Source: Janthinobacterium lividum (GTDB taxonomy: Bacteria; Pseudomonadota; Gammaproteobacteria; Burkholderiales; Burkholderiaceae_D). Taken from it: a stretch of 8,133 nucleotides of DNA. Position 1 is the stretch's first letter, and the number at the start of each line of letters is the position of its first letter. Location of the stretch: NCBI GenBank assembly GCA_945864765.1, contig CAMBDR010000154.1, forward strand, positions 1 to 8,133. The letters run 5' to 3'. This document shows positions 1 through 5,584 of this stretch, one piece after another. The notes under the pieces are model-generated. The model was not told where the DNA came from. It did not search any database and worked only from the letters and a program-made list of their open reading frames with translations. The translations under genes were made by a program, and so were the position numbers.

Positions 1-750
1 CCCGAGATCGACCTCCCACCATGCATTTAGCTCGCTGTTCGTGTGCGAGACGGATGCGCCCGCAAAGTAGTCCCCATTCGGGTTGCCATCCACGGCGCGG
101 CCAGACAAGCCGCCAAAACCGGTCGAGGACTGCGCGGTGGGCTTGCCCAGGGCGAGATTGCCAGTGTTGTCGGGAGGGCTGTCAAAGACTTCAACCTCAG
201 CCATATGGAGATAATCCGTCCCCTGCAACTGCACGCGCAAATAGCGCCCTGGCACGGCAGCCAGGGTGAGGGTATTGATCGTCAGCGCAGTGCCAATCGT
301 GCCCACCCTGGCGGCGGTGATTTCGGCGGCATTGAGCGCGCGGTTCGGGAAGGGGCTGGTGGAAACCAGGATGTCCGCGTTGTTTAGCCGGGTGCCACAG
401 CAGTCGGTGCGGTTGTAGATCTTGATCGTGGTGATGGCATAGTTCGCCCCGAGATCGACCTGCCACCATTCCTGCGGGCTGTTGAGCGTGTGCGTGACGG
501 AGTTGCCATTGTAACTGCCGTTCGTGTTGCCGTCCACGGCGCGGTCAGACAAAGCAGTAGAGTTAGAGTAGTTCGAGGACTGCGCGGTGGGCTTGCCCAG
601 GGCGAGATTGGTGGCGGCGCTGACAGGTGCCATAAACAACAGGAGCGCCACCGCGAGCACTGCGGCGACCATGCGGGGCCATACAGGGTTCTGCCGCAAG
701 CACCAAAGTTTGCCTGCTTGCGGAAATTTATTTGATATCAAATTTTTCAT
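1..750 (-). CDS. Secreted tandem F-type (fucolectin-like) lectin-domain protein, 3' end outside window
   Basis: The minus strand is open from the start to the window edge, giving 250 residues. The N-terminus has a long basic region, then a hydrophobic stretch (about residues 27-45) ending in a PVSA-A site, so export by Sec is likely. Domain 1 (about 47-190) is an F5/8-type, fucolectin-like beta-sandwich: NLALGKPTAQSS, RAVDGN, WWQVDLG, IKIYNRTDCC. His87, Arg114, Asp116, the adjacent Cys117-Cys118 pair and Arg121 have exactly the spacing of the fucose site of eel agglutinin (H52, R79, D81, C82-C83, R86). Domain 2 starts at residue 198 and runs off the edge at WWEVDLG. The protein therefore probably binds fucosylated glycans; a catalytic domain further on cannot be excluded. 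A GAGG sequence lies 7 nt before the chosen ATG; a second ATG immediately upstream (753) is the alternative start. The gene is divergent from the GH16 glucanase. Fold assignment is confident; ligand specificity is inference. Confidence 0.88.
   Translation of the reverse strand, partial: MKNLISNKFPQAGKLWCLRQNPVWPRMVAAVLAVALLLFMAPVSAATNLALGKPTAQSSNYSNSTALSDRAVDGNTNGSYNGNSVTHTLNSPQEWWQVDLGANYAITTIKIYNRTDCCGTRLNNADILVSTSPFPNRALNAAEITAARVGTIGTALTINTLTLAAVPGRYLRVQLQGTDYLHMAEVEVFDSPPDNTGNLALGKPTAQSSTGFGGLSGRAVDGNPNGDYFAGASVSHTNSELNAWWEVDLG
123..610. repeat. 38-bp exact direct repeat inside the lectin gene
   Basis: Positions 123-160 and 573-610 are identical over 38 bp, 450 bp apart. They encode the NLALGKPTAQSS opening of lectin domains 2 and 1. 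A second related pair (1-14 and 448-461) encodes the VDLG motif. The near-constant offset of about 150 codons shows that the domains arose by tandem duplication, and identity at the DNA level suggests a recent duplication or gene conversion. Confidence 0.9.
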
Positions 751-811
751 CATACGGCCTCGGTGGTTGACTGTTCGCAAGCACTCACACAAAATGCTGC
801 GGGGCAAATGA

Positions 812-817
812 ATTATA
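812..817 (-). promoter_or_regulatory. Possible -10 element of the lectin gene
   Basis: Read on the minus strand this is a perfect TATAAT, about 60 nt before the lectin start codon, in an AT-rich patch. No convincing -35 box is seen at 16-18 bp, so the promoter may need an activator or the match may be chance. Confidence 0.3.
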
Positions 818-1000
818 AATATGATACCAGTAAAATTGAGCAAAAAAGGGTGGCGTAGCAAGCCATGCGCTTCATTTCCAGCCAGCCGTTGTTGGAAGCT
901 TATTTAACCCATAGCGTTCAAATAACTGTTTTGCCGGGAAGCGATTATTGCCCCTTCTTGATATTTAAAAATAACAATGAACGCTTTGAGACGATTTTTC

Positions 1001-1029
1001 TTGCCAAATTGGCGGCTAAGTATTATTAT
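1001..1029 (+). promoter_or_regulatory. Sigma-70-type promoter of the GH16 gene
   Basis: TTGCCA (1001-1006) and TATTAT (1024-1029) are separated by exactly 17 bp, each differing from consensus by one base. Transcription would start near 1036, giving a leader of about 110 nt before the GH16 start codon. The operator-like palindrome at 1040-1057 begins a few bases after the predicted start, which supports the pairing. Confidence 0.6.
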
Positions 1030-1039
1030 TCGGTTCGTG

Positions 1040-1057
1040 AATGTAAGCGATTACATT
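1040..1057. promoter_or_regulatory. LacI/GalR-family-type operator palindrome
   Basis: The sequence AATGTAAGCGATTACATT has perfect 7-bp arms (AATGTAA/TTACATT) around GCGA. Its core, TGTAAGCGATTACA, fits the cre-type consensus TGWAARCGNTWNCA recognised by CcpA and is typical of LacI/GalR-family sites, with a central CG. Placed just after the predicted start site of the GH16 promoter, it is well positioned for repression relieved by a sugar ligand. The regulator is not in the window. CcpA itself is a Firmicutes protein, so a different LacI-family member is presumed. Confidence 0.65.
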
Positions 1058-1087
1058 TTATGATAAGCCGTTTTCAGCAGCGCAGGC

Positions 1088-1120
1088 ATTCACAACACAT
1101 TCGCAACACATTCACAACAC
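1088..1120 (+). repeat. Three 11-bp tandem repeats in the GH16 leader
   Basis: The unit ATTCACAACAC occurs three times in tandem (1088-1098, 1099-1109, 1110-1120), the middle copy with one A-to-G change, followed by another ATT. The array ends 14 nt before the ribosome-binding site. The 11-bp period is close to one helical turn, so it could be a multi-site protein target, or simply an unstructured A/C-rich translation enhancer. Confidence 0.75.
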
Positions 1121-1134
1121 ATTAAAAATAAATC

Positions 1135-1140
1135 AAGGAG
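1135..1140 (+). promoter_or_regulatory. Ribosome-binding site of the GH16 gene
   Basis: AAGGAG lies 5 nt before the ATG at 1146 and fixes this start codon. Confidence 0.85.
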
Positions 1141-1145
1141 ATATC

Positions 1146-2645
1146 ATGAAGCAGCAAAACAGCAGCGTTAGCAAGGGCCAAACCAAATTTGCGGGATCAG
1201 TGTTAGCGGTCGCCATGCTCATGGCAGGTGCGGCCCAGGTTTCGGCCAGCGTCACGGTTCCGGTGATTGGCAAATTGCTCTGGTCGGAAGAATTTAATGG
1301 CACCAGCCTGAACACCAGCTTGTGGACGGCAAGCAATGGCAACGGTTGCGAGATCAATTTATGTGGCTTTGGCAATCAGGAGCTGCAATACTACAGCCCG
1401 AATAATGTTTCTATCGTCAGTGTGCCGTTTGAATCGGCTACCCGCGCCTTGGCATTGAAAGCGCAGCGGCAGACGGTGGGTAGCAATGTTTTCACTTCGG
1501 GCAAAATTTCATCGTCGGGCAAAGTGCAAGTGCAATATGGCATGATTGAAATGCGCGTCAGTGCGCCGAAAGTGGGCACGGGTTTATGGCCTGCTGCGTG
1601 GATGCTGGGCACCAGCCCGCAAACCTGGCCGCGCAATGGCGAGATTGATATTATGGAAATGGGCCATAGCCGTGCGCAAAGAGCGCTGGCCAACTACCCG
1701 GCAATTGATAATTATTCCGGTTCGAATGTCATTACGTATCAAACCACGGCCTGCGTGCCCGGCAACCCAAGCTGCGCGGCTTCGACTGCCTGGCAAACCA
1801 AGAACTGGTATATCTCTTCCACGCCGATGACTAACCGCTTTGTCAAATATCGGCTGTACTGGACTGAGAGCCAAATCCGCTTTACCGTGATCGATAACGG
1901 GGTGGAGCGCAATATGTACCAAAACCCGATCACCGTGAATTCGCCTTCGCTGCAAGCACCGTTTTACATGTTGTTCAATTTGGCGGTGGGCGGTAACTTT
2001 ACCGACGCGGCCACGCCTGCGCAGGTAACCGCGCCCTTGCCGGGCACCATGTATGTGGATTATGTGCGGGTTTATCAATTGGATGGCAAGGGCGCGGTGA
2101 AGGTGGGTAACCCGAACGTGGCCGAGACTGGCAAGTTTGGCGTGTTTACTGATTTGACTGCCGTTACCAACAAGCAAGTGGTGGGGGTGAGTTCGGACGT
2201 GTGGAACTGGAACCAGGCATCGATGAGCGCTGGCACTACCGCACCGATTGAAGGCAGCAATGTGATTGCGTGGAATTATACGGCCGCCAATCAATGGTTT
2301 GGCAGCAGCGTGCAGTCGCGCCAAATTCGCAATATGAGCAATTACAAGGGCGGTTCGCTCAAATTCAAGATCAAGATTCCTGCCAATGTAGCGTTTAAGG
2401 TGAGCATTGGGGATACTTATACCAATCTGGGTTCGGTTACCTTCCCGGCCAATACCACGGCTTATGGTTTGGTGCGCAATGGCAATTGGGCTACGGCAAC
2501 GATTCCGGTGGCAACGCTGGCGGGGACTAAAATTGCCTTGCAATCGATGTCGGATTTGTTCCAGATTTCCAGTGTGGATGGTAGCTTGCCGGGCAGTACC
2601 TTTCAGTGGGCGGTGGATGATATTATTTGGGATACTGCGCCGTGA
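1146..2645 (+). CDS. Secreted GH16 family beta-glucanase (laminarinase-like)
   Basis: This 499-residue protein should cleave internal beta-1,3- (or mixed-linkage) glucan bonds with retention of configuration. Residues 1-34 form a signal peptide (basic start, hydrophobic 16-33, VSA-S cleavage). The catalytic domain runs from about 40 to 312: WSEEFNG (46-52), NQELQYY (77-83), GLWPAAWMLG (146-155), then G165-EIDIME-171 with nucleophile E166, D168 and acid/base E171, followed by LFNLAVGG (276-283) and VDYVRVYQ (304-311). The segment after the active site (about 172-228) lacks the His-rich strand usual in laminarinases and carries C203 and C210, so substrate preference is uncertain. Residues about 325-499 form an extra beta-rich domain ending AVDDIIW, resembling the C-terminal glucan-associated domains of ExoP-type enzymes. 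The gene is preceded by its own promoter, operator and strong ribosome-binding site and appears monocistronic. Confidence 0.92.
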   Translation: MKQQNSSVSKGQTKFAGSVLAVAMLMAGAAQVSASVTVPVIGKLLWSEEFNGTSLNTSLWTASNGNGCEINLCGFGNQELQYYSPNNVSIVSVPFESATRALALKAQRQTVGSNVFTSGKISSSGKVQVQYGMIEMRVSAPKVGTGLWPAAWMLGTSPQTWPRNGEIDIMEMGHSRAQRALANYPAIDNYSGSNVITYQTTACVPGNPSCAASTAWQTKNWYISSTPMTNRFVKYRLYWTESQIRFTVIDNGVERNMYQNPITVNSPSLQAPFYMLFNLAVGGNFTDAATPAQVTAPLPGTMYVDYVRVYQLDGKGAVKVGNPNVAETGKFGVFTDLTAVTNKQVVGVSSDVWNWNQASMSAGTTAPIEGSNVIAWNYTAANQWFGSSVQSRQIRNMSNYKGGSLKFKIKIPANVAFKVSIGDTYTNLGSVTFPANTTAYGLVRNGNWATATIPVATLAGTKIALQSMSDLFQISSVDGSLPGSTFQWAVDDIIWDTAP

Positions 2646-2703
2646 TGGTGTGGGGGTAATTCATTTGCTTTGATTTGGTGGGTGGGGCAGCCAGCTTGTG
2701 AGG

Positions 2704-3080
2704 GGCTGTCGCAAAAGCTAAAAACTGCGATTTCTCTGTTCTGCAGATGATTAATTTATGCAATTATTCCACCCTCCGGCCATCATATCGTCATTCCCGC
2801 GCAGGAGGCTGTCGCAAAAGGCGTATATCTTCAAACCCGTCATTCCCGCGTGCTTTTGGCGGGAATCCAGTTGGTTCATTTCGCGTAGCGCCAACATTAT
2901 TTGTCGTGCTTTGCACGAGAAGGTGGCACTGGATTCCGGTGCGCCGGACCGCCGCCTTCGCGGGAATGACCGGGCGGCGTTCCGCGGAGGTACGGCCTGT
3001 GGCCTTTTGCGACAGCCTCCTGCACGGTAGTGACCAGGCGGCGATCCGCGTGGCGGAGTGTGTCCTTTTGCGCCAGCCTC
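2704..3080. repeat. Nested inverted-repeat element (MITE- or REP-like)
   Basis: A core of 223 bp is bounded by perfect 22-bp inverted arms (2801-2822 and 3002-3023) containing GGCTGTCGCAAAAG; similarity continues outward for about 16 bp with three mismatches. Two further copies of the motif flank it in opposite orientation: GGCTGTCGCAAAAGC at 2704-2718, and a one-mismatch complement at 3064-3080. No protein-coding reading frame is convincing here. The arrangement fits a non-autonomous element, or cluster of ends, mobilised by a transposase encoded elsewhere. Sitting just after the GH16 stop, it may also end transcription; no conventional hairpin plus T-run terminator is seen in 2646-2750. Confidence 0.75.
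2840..2970. repeat. Inner ATTCCC/GGGAAT palindromic repeats with central hairpin
   Basis: ATTCCC...GGGAAT occurs at 2842-2866 and a related ATTCC...GGGAAT at 2933-2966. The two are mirror images: GTCATTCCCGCG at the left and CGCGGGAATGAC at the right, with GGGAATCCAG facing CTGGATTCC inside. A 6-bp hairpin, TCGTGC-TTT-GCACGA (2904-2918), lies almost at the symmetry centre. The units resemble the dRS3 dispersed repeat of Neisseria (ATTCCC-N8-GGGAAT), but with longer spacers. Confidence 0.7.
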
Positions 3081-3109
3081 GTAAGGGGTGGGCTGTCTTG
3101 TAAAACCGT

Positions 3110-3241
3110 TCACGCTTGCTTAATGCCGATGGCCTGTTCAACCGCTTCCAAATCGCCCATGCGGCGCAGGTAGCAGTGTTTTTCGATCAGGCGGCGACGA
3201 AGCTGATGATGTGGGGGCACGTTCTGCACGGTCAGCCCCAT
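3110..3241 (-). CDS. Tiny ORF overlapping the 3' end of the upstream small gene
   Basis: A 43-residue ORF, rich in basic residues at first (HHQLRRRLIEKHCYLRRMG) and then acidic and neutral (DLEAVEQAIG). Its ATG lies inside the last codons of the preceding 81-residue gene, whose TGA follows within the same ten bases, an arrangement typical of translational coupling. There is no strong ribosome-binding site of its own. It ends exactly where the GGCTGTC-type repeat region begins. It could be a real small protein, or the displaced C-terminus of the upstream gene after a frameshift. The product is not recognised. Confidence 0.35.
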   Translation of the reverse strand: MGLTVQNVPPHHQLRRRLIEKHCYLRRMGDLEAVEQAIGIKQA

Positions 3242-3477
3242 TCTTTGCCAAGCAATTGCTCAACACTTGGTAATGCATCATCTTGGGCGCATCGCAACTT
3301 ATAAATCGCAAGAAACTCGCCCATCGCCCGCTGCATTTCCAAAATTACTTCACCGGTATCGGCGTATTCTTCTTCGTCCATGTCGCCTTGGGCAAGGCTG
3401 GCCTCGTTTGATTTGATATCCTTGCCAATTGACTGCAAGGCATTGATTATTGCGTGATTTGAAATTGTTTCTGTCAT
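3232..3477 (-). CDS. Small acidic protein of unknown function (81 aa)
   Basis: The 81-residue product begins MTETISNHAIINALQSIGKD and contains an acidic central segment (GDMDEEEYADTGEV), with the remainder predicted mostly helical. It has no signal peptide, membrane segment or metal-binding motif, and I do not recognise a family. AGGA lies 8 nt before the ATG, a normal ribosome-binding site, and this supports a real gene. It is divergent from the IS91-like pseudogene, which starts within about 15 bp of its ribosome-binding site, so its native promoter has probably been replaced or lies within transposon sequence. A 43-residue ORF overlaps its stop codon. Confidence 0.6.
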   Translation of the reverse strand: MTETISNHAIINALQSIGKDIKSNEASLAQGDMDEEEYADTGEVILEMQRAMGEFLAIYKLRCAQDDALPSVEQLLGKEWG

Positions 3478-3489
3478 GATGGTTTTCCT

Positions 3490-4659
3490 TTAATTTTGCC
3501 AATCAACCAGATAAACGGCCAATTGCTTCAAGTGTTGCACAAATAAGGACAACGGCATATCGTCTTTGGGCGCAACGCTGTAATGATTGCTGCGGCGGGC
3601 ACCACGCGCCATATTTATCATTCCTGCCGCAATCGCCATTGCCCCACTTGCCAAATGCGCGCCAAGGAGAACTGGATCGCCCAGCGTAATCGGGAATTGC
3701 TGCCCGTACCGTATTTCCATTTGGTGTTTACGCTACCGCACGCCTTGAATGGCCTGGCTGGGGCACACATGCGCGTAATCACTGACATTTTGTTTGATTC
3801 CGTTGCCAAAACCCTCATCGAATTTGGCGGTAATCCAAAATGGTTGGGCGGTGAAATGGCTTTCTCGCTGGTGTTGCACACGTGAACGCAAACGCTGGTG
3901 CGTCACCTGCACCTGCATGCGCTGGTGGCGGGCGGCGCACTGGCCGCAGATGGGGCATGGGTCAGTGGCAAAGCTGGCTTTTTGTTCCCGACCAAAGCCT
4001 TGTCAAGCGTATTTCGTGGCAAGTTTATGGCGGGGATTATCGCCGCACATGCCAGTGGGCAGTTACAGCCCGATGCCTTGCAATTAGCCAAATTAACGGC
4101 CAAGCAAACCAAGCAGGCCAACCAGGTTTGGCGCACCATGCTGGCGCAGTTGCGCAAGCATGATTGGGTGGTTTATGCAAAAGCACCGTTGGGCGGCCCG
4201 GCGCAAGTGCTGGAATATTTAGCCCGCTACACCCATCGTATTGCCATTTCAAACGAGAGGCTGACCAGCCTGCATGATGGCACGGTGACTTTTGCCGTGC
4301 GCAACAATGAGCCGAGTGGGCCGCGCAAACGGCAGGAACGATTGCCCGCCAATGTCTTCATACAACGCTTCATGCAGCATGTGCTGCCGTCAGGCCTGAA
4401 GCGCATTCGGCATTACGGCGTGCTGGCCAATTTCCATAAAAAGGCAAAACTGGCCTTATGCCGCGCGGCCTTGAATGCACCACAACCGGAACCCGTGGTT
4501 ATTGAAGCCATTGCCGCTTTCATGCAGCGGGTGGCGCAGGTTGATATTACTTGCTGCACCTGCTGCAAGACCGGGCATTTCCATGTCACGGAGGCGATTG
4601 CGCCAAATCGCAGCCACGCAACCCAAGCCAGTCCACACCAAACCGGGCCGCCGCCATGA
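3490..4659 (+). pseudogene. IS91-family transposase (HUH/Y2), disrupted
   Basis: IS91-family transposases are HUH endonucleases that move by rolling-circle transposition. Family features are clear: the N-terminal zinc region (RCNDCCG, then SCRNRHCPTCQ), LLPVPYFHLVFTLPH, the HUH motif HLHLHALVAGG, the two-tyrosine motif YLARY with THRIAISNERL, and a C-terminal Cys-rich end (CCTCC). The frame is broken three times. Near 3541-3546 an A is missing (VLHK then IRTTAY in another frame). Near 3594-3600 there is one extra G after CNDC. At 3883-3885 TGA replaces the Trp codon expected in VLHTW-TQTL. The frame after the stop is unchanged, so this is a nonsense mutation. The extreme N-terminus (about 30 residues) is not found, so the left end is probably lost. 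The longest intact piece (3898-4659) carries the HUH and tyrosine motifs but not the zinc region. It is inactive unless the breaks are sequencing errors. Confidence 0.88.
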
Positions 4660-4906
4660 AAAAACAAGCTGGATTCATCAAGAAACCCTGGTTATTCATA
4701 TGGCGCTTGGTTGGGCCAGGGGCAAACTCGGCCTTATGCCGGGTTGGGAGGCCAATTTGCCCCAAGCGACATGTTGAACAAACACCACAAATCGCGCCTT
4801 GCGCCGCCTTTTTACCAATTGCGTTGCGAAATACTGATATTTGCAGGCGCAATTTCCCATCTACTGTTATAGAATCCCCTTAGTTACCGCCGCAGCAGGC
4901 GGTTTA
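4660..4906. other. Non-coding tail of the IS91-like element and remnant before attC
   Basis: No convincing gene is seen here. The stretch holds a compound hairpin: outer arms GGGGCAAA (4719-4726) and TTTGCCCC (4756-4763), inner hairpin CGGC-CTTAT-GCCG (4729-4741). IS91-type elements carry their replication origin downstream of the transposase gene, near a short palindrome, so this may be part of that end. A second hairpin, ACCGCC-GCAGCA-GGCGGT (4886-4903), sits directly before the attC site and may be the last trace of the previous cassette. The exact element border cannot be defined from the sequence alone. Confidence 0.4.
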
Positions 4907-4989
4907 GTCCAACAGGGTTTATCTGCCGCGACTGCTGCGCGGCTCGCTTTTGCGTTTGTGGGGCGGCAGATAAACGCTATTCGTTATGC
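4907..4989 (+). other. attC: Integron attC site (upstream of the GNAT cassette)
   Basis: It starts with GTCCAAC, a perfect RYYYAAC core, and ends with GTTATGC. Between them are perfect 13-bp inverted arms, GTTTATCTGCCGC (4917-4929) and its complement (4963-4975). The 83-bp length is within the attC range. The recombination point would be between G4983 and T4984. It belongs to a preceding cassette now replaced by transposon sequence. Confidence 0.78.
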
Positions 4990-5571
4990 GCTTTGTGCAA
5001 ATGGTTGAAATCATTTCTACGCCGAGGCTGAGCTTGAGAAGCGCCATGCTTGGCGATCTTGATCTATTGTATGAGCGTGTGTTCTCGGATTGCGAAGTCA
5101 TGCGCTTTGTTTTGGGCGATGCGGCATTCGATCGTGAACAATCCGCCAAATTCTTTGCCTCGGCCTTTGATCATCAAGCCACCGGTCTGAAACTCGGTGT
5201 GTTGATTGAAAAATCGAATTCAGAGATCATTGGTTTTTCTGGCCTCATGGCATGCAGTGTGCTCGGTGAGAATGACTACGAAATAGGCTTTGTCCTATCG
5301 CGCGCTGCATGGGGCAAAGGTTACGCTACTGAAATTGGTCGCGGGCAGCTCAATTACGGCTTTGGCACCGTCGGGTGCACGCGCCTGCTCGCCCAGGTGG
5401 CGCCCGAAAACGATCGTTCCATCGCCGCGCTGAAGAAGATCGGAATGGTGTTCTATCGTAGCGTTGAGAGTGCGGGCCGCGGCACGCGGCACATCTATGT
5501 TGCTCACGGACGCGCATAACACTTCGTTCCAAGGGACGCGCCGACAAGCGACGCGCCCCTGAACTCGGACG
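4984..5571 (+). mobile_element. Complete integron gene cassette, 588 bp
   Basis: The cassette runs from the crossover point in the upstream attC to that in its own attC. Its first bases (TTATGC) are exactly complementary to the GCATAAC that opens its own attC, as required when a circular cassette is closed. It contains a single promoterless gene filling almost the whole length, with the stop codon inside the attC core. This is the standard layout of an integron cassette. Expression would depend on an upstream promoter. Confidence 0.82.
5001..5519 (+). CDS. Cassette-borne GNAT N-acetyltransferase (RimJ/RimL-like)
   Basis: This 172-residue protein belongs to the GNAT fold, transferring an acetyl group from acetyl-CoA to an amine. 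It opens with STPRLSLR (6-13), as in RimJ/RimL-type members. The acetyl-CoA loop is the WGKGYA segment (104-109) after EIGFVLSR. A further motif, NDRSIAALKKIGM (137-149), is the usual helix and turn near the C-terminus. The substrate cannot be told: protein N-termini, small amines and antibiotics are all known for relatives. The start at 5001 puts the conserved opening at residue 6; an in-frame ATG at 4986, inside the GTTATGC core, would add five residues. Neither has a clear ribosome-binding site, which is common in cassettes. The TAA stop lies within the attC core GCATAAC. Confidence 0.88.
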   Translation: MVEIISTPRLSLRSAMLGDLDLLYERVFSDCEVMRFVLGDAAFDREQSAKFFASAFDHQATGLKLGVLIEKSNSEIIGFSGLMACSVLGENDYEIGFVLSRAAWGKGYATEIGRGQLNYGFGTVGCTRLLAQVAPENDRSIAALKKIGMVFYRSVESAGRGTRHIYVAHGRA

Positions 5572-5577
5572 TTAGAG
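5514..5577 (+). other. attC: Integron attC site of the GNAT cassette
   Basis: The site begins GCATAAC (RYYYAAC) and ends GTTAGA (GTTRRR), with L-type boxes ACTTCGTTCCAAGGG and CCCCTGAACTCGGAC that pair imperfectly, leaving the extrahelical bases attC folding needs. The outline closely resembles the aadA-type attC (TAACAATTCGTTCAAG ... GCGTTAGA). Its length is 64 bp. The crossover lies between G5571 and T5572. Confidence 0.85.
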
Positions 5578-5584
5578 TTCAAAG

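Noticed and set aside
197..469. 90-codon ORF on the minus strand within the lectin region
   Set aside because: It is an out-of-frame shadow of the lectin gene on the same strand, whose true frame is open to the window edge and gives clear lectin motifs.
865..1125. 86-codon ORF between the lectin and GH16 genes
   Set aside because: It has no ribosome-binding site, overlaps the promoter, operator and tandem repeats of the GH16 gene, and its product shows no family features.
1584..2543. 319-codon ORF on the minus strand inside the GH16 gene
   Set aside because: It is antisense to a strongly supported gene. The product is rich in His, Arg and Ile, typical of a reverse-strand shadow.
2840..2970. 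Possible CRISPR array from the repeated CATTCCCGCG units
   Set aside because: The units are inverted rather than direct, few in number and irregularly spaced, with no leader or cas genes.
2747..3141. Several ORFs of 90-120 codons on both strands in the repeat region
   Set aside because: All are translations of the palindromic element in different frames, and their similar-looking products (PRRR, ESS, RRTGIQ strings) reflect the inverted repeats, not genes.
3490..3720. 76-codon ORF on the minus strand
   Set aside because: It is antisense to the N-terminal zinc region of the IS91-type transposase.
3883..3885. Programmed readthrough (or recoded TGA) in the transposase
   Set aside because: The TGA replaces a Trp codon, but the same gene also carries two upstream frameshifts, so simple decay explains it better; no selenocysteine-type hairpin was evident.
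4475..4883. ORFs of 100 and 110 codons overlapping the transposase 3' end
   Set aside because: They are frame-shifted readings of the transposase C-terminus and its non-coding tail, with no recognisable motif.
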